In this document: positions 8,849 through 18,555 of the stretch, piece after piece | Layout: every line of letters starts with the position of its first letter | Numbering within the stretch: the first letter of the stretch is position 1 | From: Pararhizobium sp. YC-54 | GTDB taxonomy: Bacteria > Pseudomonadota > Alphaproteobacteria > Rhizobiales > Rhizobiaceae | Length of the DNA stretch: 64,000 bases | Reading direction: 5' to 3' | Assembly (NCBI RefSeq): GCF_025847205.1 | Contig: NZ_JAOYTH010000009.1 | Span: forward strand, 62,001 to 126,000 | Position numbers and translations under genes: made by a program | Notes under the pieces: generated by a model | What the model saw: only the letters and a program-made list of their open reading frames with translations | Told to the model about the DNA's origin: nothing | Database searches by the model: none

Positions 8849-8910
8849 TTCTGTTTTAAGCCGGCGAAACAATTTGACGCTTCGCAACTGCAGGCGATGA
8901 AGCCTGCCCC

Positions 8911-9017
8911 TAAAGCGCGTCGCGATCTTTCAGATTCGCTTCTCACACTTTAGGTCTTTGATTTTACGCATGCCGTTATCGCAAAACCGCTTCGCACTTT
9001 TGCGCGGCATGCTTTAA
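8911..9017. repeat. Dispersed intergenic repeat, copy 1
   Basis: About 107 bp from TAAAGCGCGTCGCGATC to GCGGCATGCTTTAA. An inverted, diverged copy lies at 19846-19949. Shared blocks: CGCGATCTTTCAG, TTCGCTTC, TTATCGCAAAACCGC and TTTTGCGCG. It touches the ettA stop codon. Confidence 0.75.
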
Positions 9018-10667
<1,650 letters not shown>

Positions 10668-10741
10668 AGAGAGACTGCTCCGACGGGAATGGGATTTTGC
10701 CCGCTATGTAGGCGAATTATCCCGGCGGAGCAATGAAGAAA

Positions 10742-10759
10742 CCGGCTTTAACAAAGCCA
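10742..10759 (-). terminator. Possible short terminator after the RNase T2-like gene
   Basis: GGCTTT-GTT-AAAGCC hairpin immediately downstream of the stop codon on the minus strand; the T tract is interrupted (GGTTTCTTC), so this is weak. Confidence 0.35.
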
Positions 10760-10760
10760 T

Positions 10761-11528
10761 TCATTGAATGCCGGCGGCATCGACGATCCCTTTTGCGCAT
10801 TTGAAATCGGTATCGCCGGCGGCAAGGATCAGAGTTGAAAGCCCGGCATTGGCTGAAACATCGCCCGAGAGACCGATCGTCAGCCCGGTAACGACGTTGC
10901 GGGCGCCGGCCTTCTGGCAGCGCATCCGGACGCGCTTGCCGGCTCCTGCGCCAAAACTTTCGTCAAAGGCCTGCTTGACCTCGCCTTCCGTCACCTCCCG
11001 TCCGAGCCGACTGGCAAACAGTTTGCGCACCGCCGAGCCGTTGATTTCCTCGAGAAGGCGAAGCTGCACCGAAAAATAGTCCTGTGCCGTGCCGCCGTGG
11101 CAGGTGCCGCTGCGCAGCCACTGGTGCCGGTCGAGCCCGGATTGCGTCCCAGGCATGGCCACCAGCAGCTGGGCTGCCGTCTCCTGCGCCATGGCCAGTT
11201 GCGGCAGGTCCAGCCAGTCGCCCTTCCGGTCGCGGGCCTTGATCTCCGCGGATACGCCGCAATAGCTCTTCTTCACCGGCCACAGGCCATGCAGGGAAAA
11301 ATGCGTCGCATCGTAGCGCTCTTCGGTCTGCCCGGCACATTCCGTGCGGTTCGGCCGGGTTTCGCAAAATCCCGGCTGCCAGCTGACGGCAAGAATATAC
11401 TCGGTCTTGCCTTTGGCAGCCGTGGCTACTTCCCCCGCACCTGCCGATGACGCAAACATCGCAGCGAGCACGATCAGCCCCAGGCGATGCAGAAGCGGTA
11501 CAACGATAGTCCTCACATTTCCCCGCAT
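10761..11528 (-). CDS. RNase T2-family protein with altered active site
   Basis: 255 residues with a signal peptide ending near residue 32. The first conserved active-site segment is intact (HFSLHGLWP, His80). The second segment, which in active members carries Glu, Lys and His (E. coli RNase I has YEYAKHGAC), reads HQWLRSGTC at residues 135-143: Glu to Gln, Lys to Arg and His to Ser. The cysteines of the family are present. It is exported to the periplasm. The substitutions make ordinary RNA cleavage doubtful. Start is the ATG at 11528 with a GGAGAG ribosome site; a TTG 8 codons upstream is in frame. It could be an inactive or RNA-binding relative. Confidence 0.8.
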   Translation of the reverse strand: MRGNVRTIVVPLLHRLGLIVLAAMFASSAGAGEVATAAKGKTEYILAVSWQPGFCETRPNRTECAGQTEERYDATHFSLHGLWPVKKSYCGVSAEIKARDRKGDWLDLPQLAMAQETAAQLLVAMPGTQSGLDRHQWLRSGTCHGGTAQDYFSVQLRLLEEINGSAVRKLFASRLGREVTEGEVKQAFDESFGAGAGKRVRMRCQKAGARNVVTGLTIGLSGDVSANAGLSTLILAAGDTDFKCAKGIVDAAGIQ

Positions 11529-11720
11529 GACAGCCTCTCCAAAGAAGAACAAAACAAGATCAATTAGAGACTAAAACGGGAAAATTGCAACCGGAAATTC
11601 ATATCCGCGCGAATCTTTCCTGACCTGATGCCAAACAAGCACCAAGCAGCCGTTGCCTTTGGCTGATAAATCAAGTTGATAGCGGTTAAGCGCAGGACTT
11701 CGCCTGGGAGGATCAAAGGG

Positions 11721-12656
11721 GTGTTCGCCAAGGTCGAGACGTTGCAAAGCCCAAGCGGGGCAGCCCTTGCCTGGCGCCACTGGCCAGCCAGCGGCCCGCA
11801 CAAAGGCGTGCTGATCGTCGCCCACGGACTGGCCGAACATTCCGCCCGTTACGCCCGTTTCGCCGAAGTCATGGCTGCCCACGGTTTCAACGTCTATGCG
11901 CATGATCATCGCGGCCACGGCGCAACCAGGGCCGCCGATGCCCCGCTCGGCCGTTATGCGCAAGCGCAAGGGGCAGCCAAAGTCGTCGACGACGTCGCGG
12001 CAATGCGTGCGATGGCCGCAAGCCGTCATCCCGGCCTTCCCGTCATCCTGTTCGGCCATTCCATGGGCGGCCTGATCGCCCTGAACGCCGCAGAGGAAAA
12101 CCCGGGCCTTTACGACGGATTGGCTGTGTGGAATTCGAATTTCAATCCGGGCCTTGCCGGACGCGCAGCGCAAGCCGTCCTCGCCGTCGAGAAGATGCTC
12201 AAAGGCTCCGATGTGCCGAGCGGGCTGCTCTCCAAGCTGACATTCGGCGCCTGGGCCAAATCGATCCCCGAGCGCAAGACCGACTATGACTGGCTGTCGC
12301 ACGATCCGGTGGAAGTCGCAAAATATATCGACGATCCGCTCTGCGGTTTCGATGCCAGCGTTTCGATGTGGATCGACCTGTTCAAGCTGACCTTCGCCGG
12401 CGCAAGCCCGGACCGGCTCGCCGGGCTGCCGCAAGACCTGCCGGTCCACCTTGTCGGCGGAGGACAGGATCCGGCCACCACGGGCGGGCAGGAAATTCGC
12501 TGGCTGGAACGGCGCATGCGGGCCGCCGGCTTGAAGGGCGTGACGACGATCGTCTATCCGGCGATGCGCCACGAAACCCTGAACGAGACGGAACGCGATG
12601 GCGCCATGCGGGATTTTGCCGGATGGTGCCTCTCCGTTGTAGAACGGCGGACATGA
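11721..12656 (+). CDS. Alpha/beta hydrolase, monoacylglycerol-lipase type
   Basis: 311 residues of the Hydrolase_4 (lysophospholipase/monoglyceride lipase) group: oxyanion segment VAHGLAEHSARY, YAHDHRGHG, nucleophile elbow GHSMGG (Ser near residue 125), and the catalytic His in the late MRHETLNE segment. Likely a cytosolic esterase for monoacylglycerols or lysophospholipids. Start taken as GTG at 11721, 10 nt after GGGAGG; a TTG 15 codons earlier is in frame but lacks a ribosome site. It is followed closely by an EamA transporter and a TPP enzyme on the same strand. Confidence 0.8.
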   Translation: MFAKVETLQSPSGAALAWRHWPASGPHKGVLIVAHGLAEHSARYARFAEVMAAHGFNVYAHDHRGHGATRAADAPLGRYAQAQGAAKVVDDVAAMRAMAASRHPGLPVILFGHSMGGLIALNAAEENPGLYDGLAVWNSNFNPGLAGRAAQAVLAVEKMLKGSDVPSGLLSKLTFGAWAKSIPERKTDYDWLSHDPVEVAKYIDDPLCGFDASVSMWIDLFKLTFAGASPDRLAGLPQDLPVHLVGGGQDPATTGGQEIRWLERRMRAAGLKGVTTIVYPAMRHETLNETERDGAMRDFAGWCLSVVERRT

Positions 12657-12669
12657 GCGAAGGCACGGC

Positions 12670-13620
12670 ATGACCGACATTTCTGCAAAACCGGCCGCAC
12701 ACAACACCGACGTTTCCTTCGGTTTGGGCCTGATGGTCATCGCGGTGCTGATCTCGCCGCTGATCGATATCTTTGCAAAACTTGCGATCACCACCGTACC
12801 ATCGGCTGAAATCACCGCCGTCCGCTTCGTGCTGCAGATGATCTTCATCCTGCCGATCGTCTTTGTCCGGGGCACGCTGCTCGATCTGACCTGGAGGAAG
12901 ACCGGGCTGCATATGCTGCGCGGTGGCCTACTCGTCGTGTCCATGCTCTCCTTCATCACCACGCTCAAGGCGATGGAGGTGGCGGATGCCATCGCCATCT
13001 TCTTTGTCGAACCGATCATCCTGACCATCCTCGGCAGCATCTTCCTCAAGGAGACCATCGGCTGGCGGCGCTATACCGCCTGCGCCACCGGTTTTTTCGG
13101 CGCCATGCTGGTCATCCAGCCGAGCATGCAGGAAGTGGGGTGGATCGCGCTTTTGCCTGTTGTCTCCGCTTTCGGGCTTGCGGTCTTCCTGCTGGTCACC
13201 CGCCTCGTCGCACAGAACGAGGACCCATGGTCGATGCAGTTTCATGCCGGTGTCTGGGGCGCGGTGTTTTCCGGCATACTGCTTTATATCGGCGACGGTA
13301 CCGGTTCTGAGATTTTCGATCCGGTCATGCCGGATAGGACCGCCAGCCTCTATCTGCTCGGCGTCGGCGTCACGGCGACCATATCCGGCGTGCTCGGCGT
13401 CTATGCCTATCGCGCCGCCCCCGCTTCGGTACTGGCGCCGCTGCAATATCTGGAGATCGTCTCGGCGACGATCTTCGGCTGGCTGGTGTTCGGCGATCTG
13501 CCGGACGCGCTGAAATGGCTGGGCATCGCGATCATCATCGCGTCCGGCCTCTACATCATCTGGCGCGAGCGCCGGATCAATAAAACAGCAAGTATCGCGC
13601 CGGTGTCGCCGGCCATCTGA
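12670..13620 (+). CDS. DMT-superfamily (EamA) transporter
   Basis: 316 residues, ten predicted helices in two EamA repeats (first repeat MVIAVLISPLIDIFAKLAI; second around GVTATISGVLGVYAYR). Inner-membrane, probably an exporter; the substrate is unknown. It starts 13 nt after the hydrolase and ends 35 nt before the TPP enzyme, so the three genes may form one transcript. It is no closer in sequence to the EamA protein at 5307 than expected for the family. Confidence 0.82.
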   Translation: MTDISAKPAAHNTDVSFGLGLMVIAVLISPLIDIFAKLAITTVPSAEITAVRFVLQMIFILPIVFVRGTLLDLTWRKTGLHMLRGGLLVVSMLSFITTLKAMEVADAIAIFFVEPIILTILGSIFLKETIGWRRYTACATGFFGAMLVIQPSMQEVGWIALLPVVSAFGLAVFLLVTRLVAQNEDPWSMQFHAGVWGAVFSGILLYIGDGTGSEIFDPVMPDRTASLYLLGVGVTATISGVLGVYAYRAAPASVLAPLQYLEIVSATIFGWLVFGDLPDALKWLGIAIIIASGLYIIWRERRINKTASIAPVSPAI

Positions 13621-13655
13621 CAAGACAGTTTAAGACGCTTTGGGAGGAAGCAGAC

Positions 13656-15302
13656 ATGAAGACAGGCGGAGAATTGATCGTTGAGGCGCTGAAGGCGAAC
13701 GGCGTCAGGCGGGTTTCCTGCGTACCGGGCGAAAGCTACCTCGCCGTGCTCGACGCACTCTACGACACCGACATCGACGTGCTGGTCTGCCGCCAGGAAG
13801 GCGGCGCGGCAATGATGGCCGACGCGTGGGGCCGGCTGACCGGCGAACCCGGCATCTGCATGGTGACGCGTGGTCCAGGCGCCATGAATGCGTCCGCCGG
13901 CCTGCATATCTCCCGCCAGGACTCAATCCCGATGATCCTGTTCATCGGCCAGGTCCAGCGCGACGCCCGCGAGCGGGAAGCGTTTCAGGAAATCGAATAT
14001 CGCCGCGCCTTCACCGAAATCGCCAAATGGGTCGGCGAGATCGACGATCCCGCCCGCATCCCGGAATTCGTCACCCGCGCCTTCGCTGTCGCCACCTCCG
14101 GCCGCCCCGGACCGGTGGTTTTGACCTTGCCCGAGGATATGCTGACACAGAAGACCGAAGCGGTCCCAGCAAAGCCGTACCAGCCGGTGGAAAGCCATCC
14201 CGGCCCAAGCCAGATGCAGGCGCTGGAAACCTTGCTCGCCAAGAGCGAAAGGCCGATCGCCATTCTTGGCGGCACGCGCTGGAGCGATGAGGCCGTCCGG
14301 CAGTTCCAGTCTTTCGCCGAGCGCTTCGGCCTGCCGGTCGGCTGCTCCTTCCGCCGTCAGATGCTGTTTGATCACGTTCATCCCAATTATGCCGGAGATG
14401 TCGGCATCGGCATCAACCCGGCGCTGGCCAAGGAAATCCGCGAGGCCGACCTGGTGCTGTTGATCGGGGGCCGCTTCTCCGAAATGCCGTCTTCGGGCTA
14501 CACCCTGCTGGAGGTGCCCTACCCGCACCAAACCCTGGTCCATGTCTATCCCGATCCCGGCGAACTCGGCCGGGTCTACCGTCCGGATCTGGCAATTGCT
14601 GCTGCACCCGCCGATTTCGCAGCTGCCCTTGAGGCCCTAAAACCGGCGCAGAAGCATCATCAGTCCGAACGGACGGCAAGGATGCATCAGGCGTATCTCA
14701 CCTGGTCCACCCCGCCGGAAACCGGCCCCGGCGACGTACAGATGGGGCCGATCATGGGCTATATCGAGGCAAATACGGCAAAGGACACGATCTTTGCCAA
14801 TGGCGCCGGCAACTACGCCACCTGGCTGCACCGCTTCCACCGGTTCCAGCGCTTCAACACGCAGGCGGCGCCGACATCCGGCTCGATGGGCTACGGCCTG
14901 CCCGCCGCCGTTGCCGCCAAACAGTTGTTTCCGGAACGCGAAGTCATCTGCTTTGCCGGTGACGGCTGCTTCATGATGCATGGCCAGGAATTCGCAACCG
15001 CCGTGCGCTACAATCTGCCGATCATCACGCTGGTCATCAACAACGGCATCTACGGCACGATCCGCATGCATCAGGAACGGGACTATCCGGGGCGCGTGAG
15101 CGGCACGGATCTTACCAATCCGGATTTCGCAGCCTTTGCCCGCGCCTATGGCGGGCATGGCGAACTGGTTGAAAAGACGGATGATTTTGCCGCCGCATTC
15201 GAACGCGCCCGGCAAAGCGGCAAGCCATCGATCATCGAGATCAGGCTCGATCCGGAGGCAATCACGCCGACACGGACTCTGAGCCAGATCCGCAACGGCT
15301 AG
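13656..15302 (+). CDS. Thiamine-pyrophosphate enzyme, acetolactate-synthase large-subunit-like
   Basis: 548 residues with the three-domain TPP fold. The N-terminal pyrimidine domain has the proton-relay Glu in CRQEGGAAMMA (about residue 48). The central domain runs about 190-330. The C-terminal PP domain has the GDGCFMMHGQEFATAVRYN Mg-TPP motif. No regulatory small subunit (ilvH) lies nearby, so branched-chain biosynthesis is unlikely; a catabolic decarboxylase or carboligase role is more probable, but the substrate cannot be told. A GGGAGG ribosome site precedes the ATG. Confidence 0.82.
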   Translation: MKTGGELIVEALKANGVRRVSCVPGESYLAVLDALYDTDIDVLVCRQEGGAAMMADAWGRLTGEPGICMVTRGPGAMNASAGLHISRQDSIPMILFIGQVQRDAREREAFQEIEYRRAFTEIAKWVGEIDDPARIPEFVTRAFAVATSGRPGPVVLTLPEDMLTQKTEAVPAKPYQPVESHPGPSQMQALETLLAKSERPIAILGGTRWSDEAVRQFQSFAERFGLPVGCSFRRQMLFDHVHPNYAGDVGIGINPALAKEIREADLVLLIGGRFSEMPSSGYTLLEVPYPHQTLVHVYPDPGELGRVYRPDLAIAAAPADFAAALEALKPAQKHHQSERTARMHQAYLTWSTPPETGPGDVQMGPIMGYIEANTAKDTIFANGAGNYATWLHRFHRFQRFNTQAAPTSGSMGYGLPAAVAAKQLFPEREVICFAGDGCFMMHGQEFATAVRYNLPIITLVINNGIYGTIRMHQERDYPGRVSGTDLTNPDFAAFARAYGGHGELVEKTDDFAAAFERARQSGKPSIIEIRLDPEAITPTRTLSQIRNG

Positions 15303-15318
15303 GTTTCACGAATGTTCG

Positions 15319-15350
15319 ACCGGCGCGCAATCGGAAGAACGCGCGCCGTT
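15319..15350. terminator. Possible shared terminator between convergent genes
   Basis: CGGCGCGC / GCGCGCCG arms, 12-nt loop, between the TPP enzyme and the convergent DUF442 gene. The T run is poor. Confidence 0.35.
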
Positions 15351-15361
15351 CCTCAAATATC

Positions 15362-15700
15362 TCAGCCGCGAATGTGCTGGGTCTGCCGGTAGACATTGGT
15401 GGAGCGGGCACCGGAGCGGCAATAGCCGAGCATCGGGCGCTCGAACGTATCCAGCGCATCGACCATGTCACGCACGGCATCGGCAGTCACGCCCATCGGG
15501 CCGACCGGGATATGGGTGATATCGAGGCCAAGTTGCCTGGCGCGGGCGGCGATCGTTTCGAACTGCGGCTGGTCGGGCTGCTCGAAATCCGGGCGGTGGC
15601 AGACGATGGACTTGAACCCCATCGCCTTGATCGCATCGAGGTCCTCGACGGAAATCTGTCCGGTGACCGAATATTCATCGTTGATCTGGCGAATGTCCAT
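15362..15700 (-). CDS. DUF442 / TIGR01244-family phosphatase- or sulfurtransferase-like protein
   Basis: 112 residues. The Cys-based loop GYCRSGARS near residue 92 matches the C-x5-R(S) loop of dual-specificity phosphatases and of the Blh N-terminal domain. The opening IRQINDEYSVTGQISVEDL and the segment SIVCHRPDFEQPDQP are characteristic of the family, which is associated in rhizobia and relatives with sulfide or biofilm functions. The Cys and Arg are present, so it may be catalytic. It is a single-gene unit on the minus strand, convergent with the TPP gene. The precise substrate is unknown. Confidence 0.78.
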   Translation of the reverse strand: MDIRQINDEYSVTGQISVEDLDAIKAMGFKSIVCHRPDFEQPDQPQFETIAARARQLGLDITHIPVGPMGVTADAVRDMVDALDTFERPMLGYCRSGARSTNVYRQTQHIRG

Positions 15701-15773
15701 GGGAAGCCTTCCTCAAAATAATGTCCGGACTGATGTAGGACCGGCGGCGTAGCGCGTCAATTGGAAAGGCGGT

Positions 15774-16628
15774 TCACCGGATCTGGAACGCCAGGGCGTA
15801 TTCGACCGTCTTTCCTGGTTCGAGCACCGGCATTTCGCCAGCGGCGGCAAGCTCGGTCCGTTTGGCCAGCCGGTGGGAAACAGGCTCGATGCTGATCACA
15901 TCCGCCGTGCCGCGCTGGCACCGCCACATCTGCAGGAACGGCAGGGTACCGGTGGAAAACCGGACGGCCAGCGAGCGGCCGGCCAGAGCCTCGAAAGGCC
16001 CCAGCGCTACATGCGCCCAGCCGTCTTCGGCACCAGGTGCGGCCGGCAGGCAGAAATGCGCGCTGTCTCCTTCGCCGAATCGCCAGCCACGCTTTTCATC
16101 GGCAAACATCGTTCCGCAGATTCGCGTTTCCTCGCCAAGAAGCCAGCCGCCGATATTGATGTGATACATCAGCATCGGTGCAAACGGTGTGTTGCCGATG
16201 TTGGTGACACGATCGCAGAGCGTGACCTCCGCCGTATCGGCATTGACGGCCCATCGCCGGGAAACGCGCGCCCTTCCGCCGTTCACGAGCAGAACCTCGG
16301 TTTGTGCGCTACAGCCTGGCGGCGCATCCGGAGCGGACATCTGCGTTTGTTCGACCGGCGTGCCACATAGCGATCCGTGCAGCGGAAATGATTTCCCGTC
16401 ATCGCTCCTTTCCACGGGCTCGGGGTGGCGGATGTGGTCCGGACCGCAGGTGAAGAAAAAACCCTGCAGCGCATGGTCGATGCGCCGGTCACCGTCGGAT
16501 GGAATGGCCGTGCCCGGCGAAAGATCGACCCCATCGACGACGAAGGCACCGATGTCCAGGGCTGACTGCCGGTCGAGCAGAACCTGGAAGTCATTTTCCC
16601 GGCCGCCACCGGAGATGCTGATCGACAT
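15774..16628 (-). CDS. DUF4432 / aldose-1-epimerase-like protein
   Basis: 284 residues resembling the DUF4432 branch of the galactose-mutarotase fold: early DGVDLSPGTAIPSDG, the FFFTCGPDHIR segment, HGSLCGTP with the likely active-site His, and MLMYHINIGGWLL with a second conserved His. Such proteins bind or epimerise sugars in the cytosol; the substrate is unknown. The ATG at 16628 with GGGAGA upstream is preferred; a longer reading of 25 extra codons has no ribosome site. Confidence 0.7.
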   Translation of the reverse strand: MSISISGGGRENDFQVLLDRQSALDIGAFVVDGVDLSPGTAIPSDGDRRIDHALQGFFFTCGPDHIRHPEPVERSDDGKSFPLHGSLCGTPVEQTQMSAPDAPPGCSAQTEVLLVNGGRARVSRRWAVNADTAEVTLCDRVTNIGNTPFAPMLMYHINIGGWLLGEETRICGTMFADEKRGWRFGEGDSAHFCLPAAPGAEDGWAHVALGPFEALAGRSLAVRFSTGTLPFLQMWRCQRGTADVISIEPVSHRLAKRTELAAAGEMPVLEPGKTVEYALAFQIR

Positions 16629-16835
16629 TGCCTGTTCTCCCGTGGATACCACCGGCTGAATCGGTGACGGCCTAAAACTAGCGCAAAAAAAGGGGTTCAT
16701 CACCCGGCTGAAACGGGCAACCCACCGAATTCGAAGGATTTTAGGGAACCGTTCATAATGAATTCAGTTTATTCATATTACCGTCCCATTTGATTTGTAG
16801 GCCCCGAGTTCAACTGCCAGACAACAGGTTTCACC
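16629..16835. other. Divergent intergenic region
   Basis: About 207 bases between the DUF4432 gene and the L,D-transpeptidase gene. An AT-rich stretch at 16750-16800 is a likely promoter area for the transpeptidase. No further feature recognised. Confidence 0.35.
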
Positions 16836-18212
16836 GTGACGTTCGTTTTGAGAACCCGCCTTGCCCTTTTTGCCGCCGTCAGCGTGCTCGCTCTTGCCAC
16901 AGCTGCCAGGGCACAGGACAGCTTTGGCCGCCTGCCGCCCAATGCGGTTCTGGTGACGCCGCAGGGTGAAATTCTCGATTACATCCCCGAATCCCCCGAC
17001 GTGCAGATGATGCGCGACCGCCGCGGTCGGACCGTTCTGGTCGATAGCTGGGGCAATGTTGTCGCGACCGTGATGGGATCGGGACGGCCGCGCAATGACG
17101 TGCGCCGCCGCGAGCGCAACCGCGACGTCTATACCAATCCTGACTATGGTTATTCCGATCCCGCCTTCGCCGACCAGGGCTTTTCGGAGCCCGGCGATAT
17201 CACCGGCTCTATCCCGGACTACCGCGATGCGTCGCCGCGAAGCGTCGACCGTCAGGAACTGCCGGCAAGTCTGCCGATGCAGGACGAGAACGACATGGCG
17301 GCCCTGCCGCCGGAGGAAGGCATGCCTGAGCGCCAGACCTTGCCGTCGGCTGCCCGAATCACCAAGAAATCCAGCGCCGAGATTACGGCGTTGCAGGTCT
17401 TCCTCGATCGGGAAGGCTTTTCTCCGGGCGTGATCGACGGCAAGTCCGGCTCCAACGTGACCAAGGCGATCGAAGCCTGGCAGCAGGCAACCGGCGAAAC
17501 TCTGGATCCCAACAATACCGACGACATCCTCGAGCGCCTGCGCTTTACCGGCGGCCTGCCGATCACCACCTACACGATCACCGCAGCCGATGCTGCCGGT
17601 CCCTATGTCGCCTCCATTCCGGAAGACTATGCCCACAAGGCAGCCCTGCCGCACCTCTCCTTCACCTCGACGACGGAAATGCTCGGCGAGAAATTCCACA
17701 TGGACGAAGCCTATCTGCGCGAGCTGAACCCCGGCATCGACTTCACCATCCCGGGCACCATCATCAAGGTGATCAATCCGGGCGAGGTCAAGAAAGGCAA
17801 GGTGGCGCGCATCGTTGCGGACAAATACCGCAAGCAGGTGTTTGCCTATGACGAGGCCGGTACGCTGATTTCCGCCTACCCGGCAACCATCGGCTCGTCC
17901 GACACGCCATCGCCCTCGGGCACGGTTCAGGTCGATCGCATCGCCCTCAACCCTGGCTACACGTACAATCCGAAGATCAACTTCAAGCAGGGCCAGAACG
18001 ACAAGATCCTGACCCTGCAGCCGGGGCCGAACGGTCCGGTCGGCACCGTCTGGATCGCACTGTCGAAGCCGACCTACGGCATCCATGGAACACCGGAACC
18101 CTCCAAGATCGGCAAGACCCAGAGCCATGGCTGCGTGCGCCTGACCAACTGGGACGCCACAGAGCTCGCCAAGATGGTCAGCGTCGGCACGACGGTCGAA
18201 TTCCTCGATTAA
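16836..18212 (+). CDS. L,D-transpeptidase (YkuD) with peptidoglycan-binding domain
   Basis: 458 residues. A signal peptide ends near ARAQ (residue 26). A Pro/Arg/Asp-rich spacer leads to a PG_binding_1 domain at about 180-240 (LQVFLDREGFSPGVIDGKSG). A LysM-like or linker segment lies at 250-310 and a YkuD catalytic domain at about 315-455, with the catalytic IHGTPEPSKIG and SHGCVRL motif. It would make 3-3 cross-links in murein or attach proteins to it in the periplasm, important in Rhizobiales, where 3-3 links abound. The GTG at 16836 is the only start that opens the signal sequence. Confidence 0.88.
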   Translation: MTFVLRTRLALFAAVSVLALATAARAQDSFGRLPPNAVLVTPQGEILDYIPESPDVQMMRDRRGRTVLVDSWGNVVATVMGSGRPRNDVRRRERNRDVYTNPDYGYSDPAFADQGFSEPGDITGSIPDYRDASPRSVDRQELPASLPMQDENDMAALPPEEGMPERQTLPSAARITKKSSAEITALQVFLDREGFSPGVIDGKSGSNVTKAIEAWQQATGETLDPNNTDDILERLRFTGGLPITTYTITAADAAGPYVASIPEDYAHKAALPHLSFTSTTEMLGEKFHMDEAYLRELNPGIDFTIPGTIIKVINPGEVKKGKVARIVADKYRKQVFAYDEAGTLISAYPATIGSSDTPSPSGTVQVDRIALNPGYTYNPKINFKQGQNDKILTLQPGPNGPVGTVWIALSKPTYGIHGTPEPSKIGKTQSHGCVRLTNWDATELAKMVSVGTTVEFLD

Positions 18213-18236
18213 AGAAAAAAATCGCCGAACTCTCCC

Positions 18237-18317
18237 CTATTTGGAGGGTGACGAAATCCGCAGAACGGTCAGAATGGTTAGGTCAAGGTTACGATTAACC
18301 GCAGCCTTGGCGCGCAT
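18237..18317 (-). CDS. Doubtful 26-residue ORF
   Basis: A 27-codon ORF with ATG at 18317, GAAGG 4 nt upstream, in the gap after the transpeptidase and antisense to the gap's transcript direction. The product starts MRAKAAVNRNLDLTILTVLR. No family recognised; it may be chance. Confidence 0.2.
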   Translation of the reverse strand: MRAKAAVNRNLDLTILTVLRISSPSK

Positions 18318-18384
18318 AAAACCTTCGCCGTACCGGTTACGGAAACGCGAGACAATTGGGCACACTTCGCGAAGGCGGAGATCG

Positions 18385-18422
18385 GGGGCCGTGGCGCTTA
18401 AGCTTGGTAGCGCCGCGACCCC
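18385..18422 (+). ncRNA. Strong stem-loop in the leader of the FAD oxidoreductase gene
   Basis: GGGGCCGTGGCGCT pairs with AGCGCCGCGACCCC (13 of 14 positions, one G-U) around a 10-nt loop TAAGCTTGGT. No U tract follows. It lies about 135 nt before the next gene. It might be part of a structured 5' leader or a small RNA; the rest of this 340-bp gap (18213-18555) shows nothing else I can name. Confidence 0.4.
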
Positions 18423-18555
18423 ACTCGCTTGACCCCTTGGGCCGATATCCCGACGCTTCATAACCTCATCAGATATTGTCATTAAAAAACATTGCCGCGA
18501 TGCTTTATCTGTCGGAAAACTGAAAGACCAATTCCGACAGACGAGGAATGCCGTG

